DNA of 30,694 bases from Aquamicrobium lusatiense (GTDB lineage: Bacteria; Pseudomonadota; Alphaproteobacteria; Rhizobiales; Rhizobiaceae), in contig NZ_JACHEU010000010.1 in NCBI RefSeq assembly GCF_014201615.1, positions 1-30,694 of the forward strand, in the 5' to 3' direction. A model generated the notes under the pieces. That model saw only the letters and a program-made list of their open reading frames with translations. It made no database searches and was not told where the DNA came from. How positions within the stretch are numbered: the first letter of the stretch is position 1; each line of letters begins with the position of its first letter. Positions 10,319 to 19,293 of this stretch are shown one piece after another. The translations under genes were made by a program, and so were the position numbers.

Positions 10319-12589
10319 CTAAAGGGGAATCGAATGGTCGTCGGCAAAGGCGTGTAACAGCGCCCGCATCGGAATATCGTTCGCGGTGGCCGACAGATTG
10401 TCGGCGAAAAACGCCTCCAACTCTGCAACCGGCAGCTCCGTCAGCATCGCCTTGACCGGGCCGATCGACGCCGGCGACATGGAAATGGAGCGGAAGCCAA
10501 GGCCGATCAGAACCATGGCCGAGATCGGCTTACCGGCCAGTTCTCCGCACAGCGTCACCGGCGTGTGGTTGCGCCGGCCTGCATCCGCGATGGTCTTCAG
10601 AACCCTCAGGAATGGCACCGAAAGCGGATCGAAGCGATCGGCCACCAGCGTGTTGCCGCGATCCACGGCCATGACGAACTGGAACAGGTCGTTGGAACCG
10701 ACCGATACGAAATCCACCGCCTTCATCAGCTCGTCGAGCTGGAACAGCAGCGAGGGCACCTCGATCATGGCGCCGAGCTTGAGACTGTTGGGCAACAGGT
10801 GCGCGAAGCGCGACAGATGGCGCACCTCGCGGTCGATGATTTCGCGCGCCTGGGCGATCTCACCAAGCTCCGTCACCATCGGCAGCATCAGCTTGAGCTC
10901 GCGCCCGCCGGCAGCCTTGAGCAAGGCGCGAATCTGCGTGCGCAGCAAGCCCGGCCGGTCGAGGGTGAGGCGGATCGCGCGCCAGCCGAGCGCCGGGTTC
11001 TCCTCCGGCGTGTTGTTCTTGAAATAAGGCAGCACCTTGTCGCCGCCGATGTCGATGGTGCGGAAGGTGACGGGCTTGCCGCGCGCGGCGTCCAGCACAT
11101 CCCGGTAAAGCTGTTCCTGACTCTCGGCGCGCGGGAAGGTGGAGGCCACCATGAACTGCAGCTCGGTGCGGAACAGGCCGATACCGGCCGCGCCCGATTC
11201 CGCCAGTTGCGGCAGGTCGACCATGAGGCCCGCATTCATCAGAAGGTCGATCAGGACGCCGTCTCTGGTCACGGAGGGCTTGTTGCGCAGCTCTCGATAA
11301 AGCTCCTGCCGCCGCGCGCGGAACCGCACCTTTTCGGCATAAGCCGATTCGAGGTCCGACTGCGGGCGCAGATGAACCGAGCCTTCCTCACCGTCGACGA
11401 TGATGGCGTCGCCGTTCTCGGCCATCGACACGGCGCCCTTGACCTGCCCGACCACCGGAATGCCGGTCGCGCGCGCAACGATCACCACATGGCTGGTGGC
11501 GGCGCCGTCTTCGAGCACCAGTCCGCGCAGCTTCTCGCGCGGATAATCAAGCAGTTCCGCCGCCCCCATGGAGCGCGCCACGATGATCGCATCCTTGGGC
11601 AAGGCCGCCGCGATGTCCTCCGGGCCGGCCCCCATCAGCTGGCGCAGCAACCGGTTGGCGAGATCGTCGAAATCGCTCATCCGCTCGCGCAGATAGGGAT
11701 CGGTCATGTGGATCATGCGCGCGCGCATGTCGCTCTGGACCTTTTCGACCGCAGCCTCGGCGGTCAGCCCGTTGCGGATCGCTTCTTCCAGCCTGCGCAC
11801 CCAGCCGCGATCGTTGGCGAACATGCGGTAAGCTTCCAGAACCTCGCGATGCTCGCCCTCGAAGGCCACGTCGCGCCGTTCCAGCATGTCGTCGATGGAC
11901 AGCCTGAGCGAGCCCAGCGCCGTTTCCAGCCGCCGGATTTCCTCATCGCTGTCCTCGTTGAACAGGTTGGTGACGACGACGCGTGGCTCGTGCAGCACGA
12001 CATGGCCAAGCCCCATGCCATCATTGAAGGACACGCCGCCGAACGAAACCGGACGCTTGAGATCGAGCTCGAGGCCGGGGCGCGACAGACGCGCAAGGTC
12101 ACCGGTAGCGATCATCTCGGCGATGACCATGGCGGTGGTTTCCAGCGCCTCGACCTCGTCGTCGCGATAGGTGCGCATGGTCTTGTTCTGGACGACCAGA
12201 ACGCCGAGCGTGCGCCCTGCCCTCAGAAGAGGCACACCGAGGAAGGAGCTGTAAATCTCCTCGCCGGTCTCCGGCAGATAGGCGAATGCGGGGTGTTCCT
12301 GCGCGTTCGACAGGTTGAGCGGCCGGGCGCTGGCGGCAATGGTGCCGACCAGACCCTGACCAAGACGCAGCTGTACAAGGTGAACGGCGCCGGGGTTGAG
12401 GCCTTCGGTAGCGTAGAGCTCAAGAACCGAATCGGCGCGCAGCACATAAAGGGAGCAGACTTCCGCCACCATGTTGGCGGCAATGTCGCGCACAATCCGG
12501 TCGAGTCTATCCTGCGGCTCCAGCGGCTCCTGCATGAGCTCGCGCAGCCGTTTCAGTAGAACGCGTGGGCCGACCGCCGTTTCGCGCAT
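10319..12589 (-). CDS. ptsP: Phosphoenolpyruvate-protein phosphotransferase PtsP (EI-Ntr)
   Basis: First enzyme of the nitrogen-related phosphotransferase system: it autophosphorylates from PEP and passes the phosphate to NPr and EIIA-Ntr, for regulation rather than sugar uptake. The 756-residue product starts with a GAF domain (about 25-165), which distinguishes it from sugar EI and senses metabolites such as glutamine. The PEP-utiliser N-terminal domain follows. The phosphohistidine domain has active His367 in ATSHVVIVAR. The C-terminal PEP-binding barrel has LFRTELQFM, SNDLFQF and the catalytic CGE. The ATG at 12589 has GGAGA 11 bases upstream; a TTG at 12607 in frame is an alternative. 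It sits between lysC (75 bases) and prfA (114 bases). Confidence 0.95.
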   Translation of the reverse strand: MRETAVGPRVLLKRLRELMQEPLEPQDRLDRIVRDIAANMVAEVCSLYVLRADSVLELYATEGLNPGAVHLVQLRLGQGLVGTIAASARPLNLSNAQEHPAFAYLPETGEEIYSSFLGVPLLRAGRTLGVLVVQNKTMRTYRDDEVEALETTAMVIAEMIATGDLARLSRPGLELDLKRPVSFGGVSFNDGMGLGHVVLHEPRVVVTNLFNEDSDEEIRRLETALGSLRLSIDDMLERRDVAFEGEHREVLEAYRMFANDRGWVRRLEEAIRNGLTAEAAVEKVQSDMRARMIHMTDPYLRERMSDFDDLANRLLRQLMGAGPEDIAAALPKDAIIVARSMGAAELLDYPREKLRGLVLEDGAATSHVVIVARATGIPVVGQVKGAVSMAENGDAIIVDGEEGSVHLRPQSDLESAYAEKVRFRARRQELYRELRNKPSVTRDGVLIDLLMNAGLMVDLPQLAESGAAGIGLFRTELQFMVASTFPRAESQEQLYRDVLDAARGKPVTFRTIDIGGDKVLPYFKNNTPEENPALGWRAIRLTLDRPGLLRTQIRALLKAAGGRELKLMLPMVTELGEIAQAREIIDREVRHLSRFAHLLPNSLKLGAMIEVPSLLFQLDELMKAVDFVSVGSNDLFQFVMAVDRGNTLVADRFDPLSVPFLRVLKTIADAGRRNHTPVTLCGELAGKPISAMVLIGLGFRSISMSPASIGPVKAMLTELPVAELEAFFADNLSATANDIPMRALLHAFADDHSIPL

Positions 12590-12664
12590 TGCGGCGTCTT
12601 TCTCCAATGGCCGCTCTATCCGGACCTGCGCGCCGGAAATGGCCCGCGGCCGGGCCCGCGACCC

Positions 12665-13918
12665 TTACTGCCTGTCAAGACCATATACGGAATGGAGCGT
12701 GCGCACTGCAAGCTCCGTATACGGTCCGTCGATCAGAATGGAAATCTTGATCTCCGAAGTGGTGATGGCGCGGATATTGATACCCTTTTCCGCCATCGCC
12801 TCGAAGGCGGTGGCTGCGACGCCCGCATGGCTGCGCATGCCGATGCCGATGACCGATACCTTCGACAGGCCCTTGTCATGCTGGATGGCATCATATCCGA
12901 CCGTCTCACGTGCCTTGTCCAGGACGGCGAGCGCCTTGTCGACGTCTCCGGAAGGAACCGTGAAGGTGATGTCCGTGAACTTGCCGTCCTCGGAAATGTT
13001 CTGGACGATCATGTCGACATTGATGCCGGCCTCGGCCAGCGGCCCGAAAATGGCGGCGGAAACGCCCGGGCGGTCGGCGACACGGCGCAGCGAGATCTGC
13101 GCTTCGTCCTTGGCGTAGGCAATACCGGTGACGACCTGCTGTTCCACGATTTCATCCTCGTCGCAAATGAGCGTTCCAGGCGGATTGAGAAAGTCGTCCA
13201 TGCCGGGAGCATCCGGCTCCACGAAGGACGAGCGCACGAAGGTGCGCACCTTGTGCACCATGGCCAGCTCCACCGAACGAACCTGCAGCACCTTGGAGCC
13301 GAGCGAGGCCATCTCCAGCATTTCCTCGAATGAAATGCGATCGAGGCGGCGTGCCTTCGGCTCCATGCGCGGGTCGGTCGTGTAGACACCGTCCACGTCG
13401 GTATAAATATCACAGCGGTCCGCCTTGACGGCCGCCGCGATGGCCACGGCGCTGGTGTCGGAACCGCCACGGCCGAGCGTCGAGATGCGGTTGTCGGGGG
13501 CCAGCCCCTGGAAACCGGCGATGACGGCCACCTGTCCCTCGCCGAAACGCTTGATCAGGAACGAGCCGTCGATCTCCTTGATACGGGCGGCACCGTGCGA
13601 ATTGTCGGTGCGGATCGGGATCTGCCAGCCAAGCCAGGAGCGGGCATTGACGCCGATATTCTGGAGCGCAAGCGCCAGAAGGCCGGCCGTGACCTGCTCG
13701 CCCGAAGCGACGACGGCATCGTATTCGCGCGCATCATGCATGGGCGATGCTTCGCGGGTCCACGCCACCAGCTCGTTGGTCTTGCCGGCCATCGCCGAAA
13801 CGACCACCGCCACCTCATGGCCGCAATCGACTTCACGTTTCACATGCCGCGCCACATTGCGGATGCGGGCGATGTCGGCGACCGAAGTCCCGCCGAATTT
13901 CATCACGATACGCGCCAT
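12665..13918 (-). CDS. lysC: Aspartate kinase with ACT domains
   Basis: Phosphorylates aspartate, the first step to lysine (and diaminopimelate for the cell wall), threonine and methionine. The 417-residue product starts at MARIVMKFGGTSV with the kinase signature KFGGTS near residue 7, includes the GRGGSDTSAVA substrate loop, and ends in tandem ACT domains (about 265-410) with the effector-binding segment DRPGVSAAIFGPLAEAGINVDMI. The monofunctional length of about 415 fits family members feedback-controlled by lysine/threonine. The frame is open to 14230, but homology begins at 13918. The ribosome-binding site is poor. It is the first gene of the leftward block with ptsP-prfA-prmC and diverges from ubiG. 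Confidence 0.95.
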   Translation of the reverse strand: MARIVMKFGGTSVADIARIRNVARHVKREVDCGHEVAVVVSAMAGKTNELVAWTREASPMHDAREYDAVVASGEQVTAGLLALALQNIGVNARSWLGWQIPIRTDNSHGAARIKEIDGSFLIKRFGEGQVAVIAGFQGLAPDNRISTLGRGGSDTSAVAIAAAVKADRCDIYTDVDGVYTTDPRMEPKARRLDRISFEEMLEMASLGSKVLQVRSVELAMVHKVRTFVRSSFVEPDAPGMDDFLNPPGTLICDEDEIVEQQVVTGIAYAKDEAQISLRRVADRPGVSAAIFGPLAEAGINVDMIVQNISEDGKFTDITFTVPSGDVDKALAVLDKARETVGYDAIQHDKGLSKVSVIGIGMRSHAGVAATAFEAMAEKGINIRAITTSEIKISILIDGPYTELAVRTLHSVYGLDRQ

Positions 13919-14117
13919 GGGAGCGGAATGCCTTTGAATGACGGGGATATCCCCGGATGATCGGTCTGGCACGGGACAAACCAGCCTCGCGCCGATGCGC
14001 CGCCTCCTTAGCCAATAGAGACTTTTCGCGCAAGGGATTGCCGCAGTCTGGTATAAATGTCGCCTTGACTTTCCGCGTCCCAAACCCGACTTCGTACGAA
14101 CCACGGAGAGCAAGAAC

Positions 14118-14870
14118 ATGTCCGACACCCGACGATCGACCATCGATTCCGGAGAAGTTGAACGTTTTTCGGCACTTTCCGCCGAATGGTGGAACCCGAA
14201 CGGCAAGTTCCGCCCGCTGCACAAGTTCAATCCGGTGCGCCTGTCCTATATCCGCGACCAGATCGCGGAGCGCTTCGGCAGGGACACCCATGCGGCGCGT
14301 CCGTTCGAAGGCCTTCGCATCCTCGACATCGGCTGTGGCGGCGGCCTGCTGTGCGAGCCCATGGCCCGTCTCGGCGCTGAGGTCGTCGGGGCCGATGCAT
14401 CCGCAACCAACATCGAGGTGGCAAAACTCCATGCTGCCGAATCAGGCGTCGGCATCGATTACCGCGCCACAACGGCCGAGGATCTGGCCGACGCGGGCGA
14501 AAAATTCGACGTCGTGCTGAACATGGAAGTCGTCGAGCACGTCTCCGACATCGGACTGTTCATCAGCAAGTGCGGAGAAATGGTCAAGCCGGACGGCATC
14601 ATGTTCGTGGCCACTATCAACCGCACGCTGAAGGCGCTGGGGCTGGCCATCGTCGGCGCCGAATATGTCCTGCGCTGGCTGCCGCGCGGCACGCACCAGT
14701 TCGGCAAGCTGGTCCGCCCGGACGAGCTGGAAAGCGCGCTCGCCAATGCGGGCCTGAGCGTCATCGACCGCACCGGCGTCGTCTATCATCCGCTGGCTGA
14801 TCGCTGGCAGCGCTCGAAGGACATGGACGTCAATTACATGGTTCTGGCGGAGCGGACGAAGCCGGCCTGA
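14118..14870 (+). CDS. ubiG: Ubiquinone biosynthesis O-methyltransferase UbiG
   Basis: SAM-dependent methyltransferase performing both O-methylations of ubiquinone synthesis. The 250-residue product opens with the UbiG signature ([22 protein letters not shown]) and continues with Rossmann motif I DIGCGGGL (70-77). Post-motif residues EVVEHV and the C-terminal segment with [11 protein letters not shown] typical of UbiG/Coq3 follow. The ATG at 14118 has GGAGAG eight bases upstream. It diverges from lysC across 199 bases in which I could not identify clear promoter boxes, and converges on the EamA transporter with only 15 bases between stops. Confidence 0.96.
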   Translation: MSDTRRSTIDSGEVERFSALSAEWWNPNGKFRPLHKFNPVRLSYIRDQIAERFGRDTHAARPFEGLRILDIGCGGGLLCEPMARLGAEVVGADASATNIEVAKLHAAESGVGIDYRATTAEDLADAGEKFDVVLNMEVVEHVSDIGLFISKCGEMVKPDGIMFVATINRTLKALGLAIVGAEYVLRWLPRGTHQFGKLVRPDELESALANAGLSVIDRTGVVYHPLADRWQRSKDMDVNYMVLAERTKPA

Positions 14871-14885
14871 GGCAAAACGGCCGAA

Positions 14886-15794
14886 TCAGCCTGCGGCCTG
14901 CCGCCGTGCTGCGGTTTTCTGTGCCTTCGTGGTGATGGCGACGCCGATCATCACCATCAGCGCACCCAGCCACGTTTCCCAGCGATAGTGCTCGCCCAGA
15001 AAGATGGTGCCGGCGAGCAGCGCCACGGCCGCCGCGACATAGCCGATCTGGCTGAGATAGACTGGACCGCCCACCGCCTGCAGCCGGAAATAAAAGGCGA
15101 ACATGGCAGCAGCAGCCACGACCTGAGCAAAAGTCACCCACGGCACTTCGGCAAGCGGCGTGAACGCAGACAGGCCCGGAATGAGGACGATGGCGGCCAG
15201 CAGCATCGCTGCCGATGCCAGATGGCTGCCGACGGCAAGTTCCGTCGGCCCCGTATCCGCCGGCCAGTCGATGGTGCGGTATATGTTTCCGACTGCCAGC
15301 AACACGGGAAGCAGAAGCCCGATCGCCACCCAGACCGGGTCGGCCGGCTGTGAGGCTTCGCCCCGTGTCAGCGCGACCAGCGCCGCGCCGGCGAAGCCGA
15401 TCGCTATTCCGGACATGCCAAGCGCGTTGGGGCGCTGCATGCCGAGCAGCAGCGAAAGCGCCAGCGTCACCACGGGCGACAGCGTGTACATGATGCCGGT
15501 ATAGCCGGCGCCAAGCTTCGGTATCACCGAAAAGACGAGCAGATTGGGCAGGGCATAGGAGATGGCGGCAGCGATCAGGAAATAGCGCAGCCGGTGGCCG
15601 GTCAGCCTCATGCGCTGGCGGCGCGCCAGCAGAACGCACAGCAGCACGCCGCCCGCGCCCATCGAGATGACGAAAGACCACACCATGGCATGAACGCCGG
15701 CCGCAGACGCGATCTTGCCGAGCGGAAGCCCGACGCCGAGCAGAAATCCGGTGATCAGAAGAAGGCCGGCGGCCGAGTCCCAGAGTGCTTTCAT
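14886..15794 (-). CDS. EamA/DMT family permease
   Basis: Inner-membrane drug/metabolite transporter of 302 residues with about ten hydrophobic segments in two EamA repeats. The first half has SYALPNLLVFSVIPKLGAGYTGIMYTLSPVVTLALS, a characteristic EamA repeat end. The second half ends YVAAAVALLAGTIFLGEHYRWETWLGALMVMIGVAITTK. Transporters of this group export amino acids, nucleosides or other metabolites, and the substrate cannot be told from sequence. The ATG at 15794 is the first good start; no strong ribosome-binding site is visible. It converges on ubiG and lies downstream of DUF1178 with about a 100-base gap. Confidence 0.85.
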   Translation of the reverse strand: MKALWDSAAGLLLITGFLLGVGLPLGKIASAAGVHAMVWSFVISMGAGGVLLCVLLARRQRMRLTGHRLRYFLIAAAISYALPNLLVFSVIPKLGAGYTGIMYTLSPVVTLALSLLLGMQRPNALGMSGIAIGFAGAALVALTRGEASQPADPVWVAIGLLLPVLLAVGNIYRTIDWPADTGPTELAVGSHLASAAMLLAAIVLIPGLSAFTPLAEVPWVTFAQVVAAAAMFAFYFRLQAVGGPVYLSQIGYVAAAVALLAGTIFLGEHYRWETWLGALMVMIGVAITTKAQKTAARRQAAG

Positions 15795-15894
15795 GCGGGG
15801 AAGCTAGCCTGCTGGGCGGGGCACGCAAATGTGTCAGCACCCATCAGGGCAATTGGGCCAGAGCCGACGCCGAGCGACCGGACGCAGGGTCCGG

Positions 15895-16320
15895 TCAGTT
15901 CCTGTCGTCGGGGAAAACAGGGATCGGCATGAACTCTATGCCGTCCTCTGCAAGGCCCTTCGCCTCTTCCAGCGTCGCCTCGCCATAGATGCCGCGCGCA
16001 TCCGCTTCGCCGAAATGGATCTTGCGGGCTTCCTCGGCGAATTTGTCGCCGACATAGTCGGCATTCTCCCGCACCTTTGTCGCCAGCGCCTTGATCTCCT
16101 CCAGCGCCCGGCGCTGCGCCTCACCCATGGCCAGCGCCATCTTTTCCTTCTTCTTCGACGTGGAGACTGCGGGCGCCATCAGCGCCTTTTCCACCTTTGA
16201 AGAACCGCAGGCCGGGCAATCGACGAAGCCGCGCTTCTTCTGGGTTTCGAAGTCGTCGCTGCTGCGAAACCAGGCTTCAAACTCGTGGTCGTGCTCGCAA
16301 ACGAGGGAAAAGCGGATCAA
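15895..16320 (-). CDS. DUF1178 family protein, probable zinc-binding
   Basis: A 141-residue protein of unknown function found next to nitrilase and grxC genes in Alphaproteobacteria. The N-terminus MIRFSLVCEHDHEFEAWF with Cys8/His10/His12 and a CPAC pair (Cys35, Cys38) suggests a small zinc ribbon. It continues with a Lys-rich linker, a helical stretch and a conserved tail (GEATLEEAKGLAEDGIEFMPIPVFPDD). Translation starts with TTG at 16320, which overlaps the TGA of the nitrilase gene (TTGA), with AGAGG just upstream, so the two genes are probably translationally coupled. Longer in-frame reading to 16488 would run through the nitrilase gene and has no family similarity. Confidence 0.87.
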   Translation of the reverse strand: MIRFSLVCEHDHEFEAWFRSSDDFETQKKRGFVDCPACGSSKVEKALMAPAVSTSKKKEKMALAMGEAQRRALEEIKALATKVRENADYVGDKFAEEARKIHFGEADARGIYGEATLEEAKGLAEDGIEFMPIPVFPDDRN

Positions 16321-17177
16321 GCCTCTGCCCTTTCGACTGTCCGGCCGGCGCCGTCCGCCAGCGTGAACTCCCGTGCATTCTTCAGGTTCGGTATCTTGCC
16401 GCGCGCAGCAGCCGATTGTGAGGGGTCGATTTCGGCCACGACGACGCCCGGCCGGTCGTGATCCGCCTCGGCAAGCACACGTCCCCACGGATCGACGATG
16501 AGCGAATGGCCGAACGTCTCGCGCCCGTCCTCATGCTGGCCGCCCTGTGCGGCGGCAACGACGAAAGCGCCGTTCTCGATAGCCCGCGCGCGCAGGAGAA
16601 CATGCCAGTGCGCCTCGCCGGTCTGCCGGGTGAACGCCGCCGGCACGGTCAGCACCTGTGCGCCGGCCAGCGCCTCGGCGCGAAAAAGCTGCGGGAAACG
16701 CAGATCATAGCAGATGGCAAAGCCCAGCGTCGCATCGTTGATCCGGGCGGTGACGGCGTGTGTTCCGGGCTCGTAGGCCGCGGATTCGCGCCAGCTTTCG
16801 CCATGATCGAGATCGACGTCGAACATGTGGATCTTGTCATAGGTGGCGAGCGTCTCGCCGGTGGGGGAAAACAGCAGCGCCCGGTTGGCCACCTTGCCGT
16901 CCTCACGCAGGATCGCCGTTGAGCCGATATGCAGGAACAGGCCGAGTTCTTCCGCAAGACGGCGGGCGGTGGCGACGATGATGTCGCGATCCTCGGGCAC
17001 GAAGAGTTTTTCGCGCGCTTCCTTTTCACGCACCATGGCGCCGGTCATTTCAGGCGTCTGCACATAGGTTGCGCCGAACCCTGCGGCTTCGCGCACGAGC
17101 GCCTCCATGTCCCGTGCGTTGCGCTCAGGCTCCATGCCCGAACGCATCTGGACCGCTGCTGCCCTGAACACTCCCAT
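16317..17177 (-). CDS. Carbon-nitrogen hydrolase (nitrilase superfamily, Nit1-like omega-amidase)
   Basis: Hydrolase of C-N bonds; the closest subgroup by motif is the Nit1/deaminated-glutathione amidase type, a metabolite-repair enzyme, though substrate cannot be proven. All three catalytic residues of the Glu-Lys-Cys triad are visible in the 286-residue product: Glu43 in QTPEM, Lys115 in YDKIHMFD, and Cys156 in AICYDLRFP. The DKIHMFDVD and CYDLRFPQLFR strings are typical of Nit1. It starts with ATG at 17177 and overlaps DUF1178 by four bases. The gene sits 18 bases downstream of grxC, so a link with glutathione chemistry is plausible. Confidence 0.92.
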   Translation of the reverse strand: MGVFRAAAVQMRSGMEPERNARDMEALVREAAGFGATYVQTPEMTGAMVREKEAREKLFVPEDRDIIVATARRLAEELGLFLHIGSTAILREDGKVANRALLFSPTGETLATYDKIHMFDVDLDHGESWRESAAYEPGTHAVTARINDATLGFAICYDLRFPQLFRAEALAGAQVLTVPAAFTRQTGEAHWHVLLRARAIENGAFVVAAAQGGQHEDGRETFGHSLIVDPWGRVLAEADHDRPGVVVAEIDPSQSAAARGKIPNLKNAREFTLADGAGRTVERAEA

Positions 17178-17195
17178 CTGCTTTATCCTCCGATG

Positions 17196-17459
17196 TCAGG
17201 CGTCCTGTGCCAGCAGTGCGTCGAGCCTGCCGGTTTCTTCCAGTGCATGCAGGTCGTCGCATCCGCCGACATGCTGCGCACCGATGAAAATCTGCGGAAA
17301 TGTGGTTCGACCGTTGGCGCGGGAGATCATCTCCTGGCGCAGCTCCGGCGAAAACGAAGCATCAAGCTCCTTGTAGGCCACGCCCTTGCGGTCGAGAAGC
17401 CGTTTTGCCGCCGAACAATATCCGCACATGGCGCGCGTGTAGATGGTTACATTGACCAT
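17196..17459 (-). CDS. grxC: Glutaredoxin 3
   Basis: Small cytoplasmic thiol-disulfide oxidoreductase reduced by glutathione. The 87-residue product has the dithiol active site CGYC (Cys12-Cys15; class I GrxC often has CPYC, and CGYC is common in Rhizobiales), the cis-Pro segment TTFPQIFIG, and the glutathione-binding GGCDDL. Length is normal for the family. It lies 30 bases after comF and 18 bases before the nitrilase gene, all leftward, so this is very likely one operon. Confidence 0.95.
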   Translation of the reverse strand: MVNVTIYTRAMCGYCSAAKRLLDRKGVAYKELDASFSPELRQEMISRANGRTTFPQIFIGAQHVGGCDDLHALEETGRLDALLAQDA

Positions 17460-17489
17460 TGGTCAACAATCCTGCCTGTTTCACAGAAT

Positions 17490-18299
17490 TCATATAGGCT
17501 CTGTCGTTGCAGGCTGGAAGTCCCCCCGGCCGGCATCCGTCCCGGCGCCCGGCAGCACACGCGCGACGGTGAGCACGTCCACTGCCCCCGCCCCACCCTT
17601 TTTCAGGGCAAGAGTCACGGCCCGCACGGTGGCGCCGGTCGTGTAGACATCGTCGATTAGCAGCACCCTTCGCCCCGCTATCGCAAGCATCCCTTCCGGC
17701 GGCACGCGGAATGCACCTCGCAGATTGTCCTCGCGCTCGCGCCGCTCCAGCCCGACCTGCGGCCGCGTCTGGCGCACGCGCTTCACTACAGAAGGCTCGA
17801 ATCTTATGCCCGAACGCGCCGACAGCGCGCGGGCAAGCTCAGCCGACTGGTTGAACTTGCGACGAAAGAAGCGACGCCAGTAAAGCGGAACCGGCACGAT
17901 CACCTCTGCCTCGGCGAGCAATTCCGCGCCGGCCCTCTGCATCCATCCGGCCATCCACGGCGCAAGATCGGTGCGATCGTGATATTTGAGGCCCCGCACC
18001 ATGTCGCAGGCCACTCCGCTATAGATCACGGCCGCGCGGGCGCGCTCAAAGGGCGGCGGATCGGCCAGCGCCTCGCCCGACAGGAAACCCTCGCCCATTT
18101 CATGCGGAAACGGCGTGCCCATGACGGGGCACCACGGCCGCTCCAGAAAGGTCAGGCTCGGCCAGCAGGAACCGCACAAAACGCCGGGCTGGCTGACCTG
18201 ACGGCGACAGCCGGCACACACCGGGGGAAACAATATCCGCGCCGGCCAGTCGAAAATGGTTCGGCCAAGCCCCTTGATCTCCCCCCTCCAATCGGCCAC
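17490..18299 (-). CDS. comF: ComF family protein (phosphoribosyltransferase fold)
   Basis: Member of the ComF/GntX group, associated with DNA uptake in competent bacteria but of uncertain role elsewhere. The product has an N-terminal zinc ribbon with two CxxC pairs (Cys28/31 and Cys42/45). The phosphoribosyltransferase domain has VPVPLYWRR.FRRKFNQSAELA and the PRPP-binding loop VLLIDDVYTTGAT (about 212-224). The start is uncertain: the GTG at 18299 is the closest plausible codon to the conserved beginning (GRTIFDWPARILFPP), but it lacks a good ribosome-binding site. The reading frame is open far upstream, antisense to the next gene. Expect 269 residues with this start. Confidence 0.88.
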   Translation of the reverse strand: MADWRGEIKGLGRTIFDWPARILFPPVCAGCRRQVSQPGVLCGSCWPSLTFLERPWCPVMGTPFPHEMGEGFLSGEALADPPPFERARAAVIYSGVACDMVRGLKYHDRTDLAPWMAGWMQRAGAELLAEAEVIVPVPLYWRRFFRRKFNQSAELARALSARSGIRFEPSVVKRVRQTRPQVGLERREREDNLRGAFRVPPEGMLAIAGRRVLLIDDVYTTGATVRAVTLALKKGGAGAVDVLTVARVLPGAGTDAGRGDFQPATTEPI

Positions 18300-18359
18300 C
18301 TGATTGCCAGTTGGTAAGCCCAGATGGCAAATTAAGCAGAAAATCCGGAAGCGCAATAC

Positions 18360-19235
18360 GTGGTGCAGACCCTCTTCGACACCCCTCTCTGGCTGGTCCA
18401 CAAGCGTCGGGCTCAGCGTCTCGATGTCGCCGGCGCGGACTTTCTCATGCGCCATGCCGCCGACGATCTGGCCGAGCGGCTTTCGGCGGTCGACCGCCGG
18501 TTCGGACAGGCGGCAGCACTTTTTTGCCAGACGCCAGCGGCAATGGCGGCGATCACCGACAGTGGCAAGGCGCAAAGCGTCGTGCGGGTGGAGTGCGACG
18601 CCTGTTTCGCCGGCGGTGCGGACACGATACTCGCTCCGTTTGAGACCGTGCCGCTCGAACCGGAAAGCATCGACCTCGCCATCTCGCTCATGTCCTTGCA
18701 GACGATGAACGACATTCCCGGCATGCTGGTGCAGATCAGGCGCGCGCTGAAGCCGGACGGCTTGTTTCTCGGCGCCATGGCTGGCGCAGGCACGCTGGCC
18801 GAATTGCGCGAAAGCCTTCTTGCGGCAGAAACAGAGCTTCATGGCGGCATCAGCCCGCGCATCAGCCCCTTCGTGGATGTGCGTGATGCCGGCGCCCTGT
18901 TGCAGCGCGCCGGATTTGCGTTGCCCGTCGCCGACATCGAGACCATGACGGTGCGCTACGATCATATGTTCGCGCTGATGGCGGACCTGCGCGCCATGGG
19001 CGAAACCAACGTGCTGGCCGATCGGTCACGCCGCCCGGCCACGCGCGCGCTGTTCGCCCGCGCAGCCGAAATCTACGCCGAGCGCTTCTCCGATCCGGAC
19101 GGGCGCATCAGGGCAAGCTTTCCCGTGGTGTGGCTGTCAGGCTGGGCGCCCGATGCTTCGCAGCAAAAGCCGCTGAAGCCAGGCAGCGCGAAGATGTCGC
19201 TGGCTGAGGCCCTTCAGAACTCTACAAAGCAATGA
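18360..19235 (+). CDS. NDUFAF5-like SAM-dependent methyltransferase-fold protein
   Basis: A 291-residue homologue of mitochondrial NDUFAF5, a complex I assembly factor that hydroxylates an arginine of the NDUFS7 subunit. Shared strings as I remember them include the N-terminal FD..L...R, MNDIPGMLVQIRRALKPDG, AETE..GG.SPR.SPF and the DLRAMGE.N block. The C-terminal KPGSAKMSLAEAL is typical of alphaproteobacterial members. The usual glycine-rich SAM loop is not seen: where it should lie (about residues 48-65) the text is FGQAAALFCQTPAAMAAI. Start is GTG at 18360 or the adjacent GTG at 18363, with GGAAG eight bases upstream. It diverges from comF. Confidence 0.82.
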   Translation: MVQTLFDTPLWLVHKRRAQRLDVAGADFLMRHAADDLAERLSAVDRRFGQAAALFCQTPAAMAAITDSGKAQSVVRVECDACFAGGADTILAPFETVPLEPESIDLAISLMSLQTMNDIPGMLVQIRRALKPDGLFLGAMAGAGTLAELRESLLAAETELHGGISPRISPFVDVRDAGALLQRAGFALPVADIETMTVRYDHMFALMADLRAMGETNVLADRSRRPATRALFARAAEIYAERFSDPDGRIRASFPVVWLSGWAPDASQQKPLKPGSAKMSLAEALQNSTKQ

Positions 19236-19293
19236 AATCCCGGCTTCCGGCCAATTTCCGGCAGGGAGCGTCGCAGGGTTCGCGAAGCAGGCC

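Noticed and set aside
10565..12559. Long plus-strand frame opposite ptsP
   Set aside because: Same antisense effect; PtsP motifs are complete on the minus strand.
14029..14079. TATAAA and TTGACT upstream of ubiG as promoter boxes
   Set aside because: The two motifs are in the wrong order, and neither has a matching partner at 16-18 bases.
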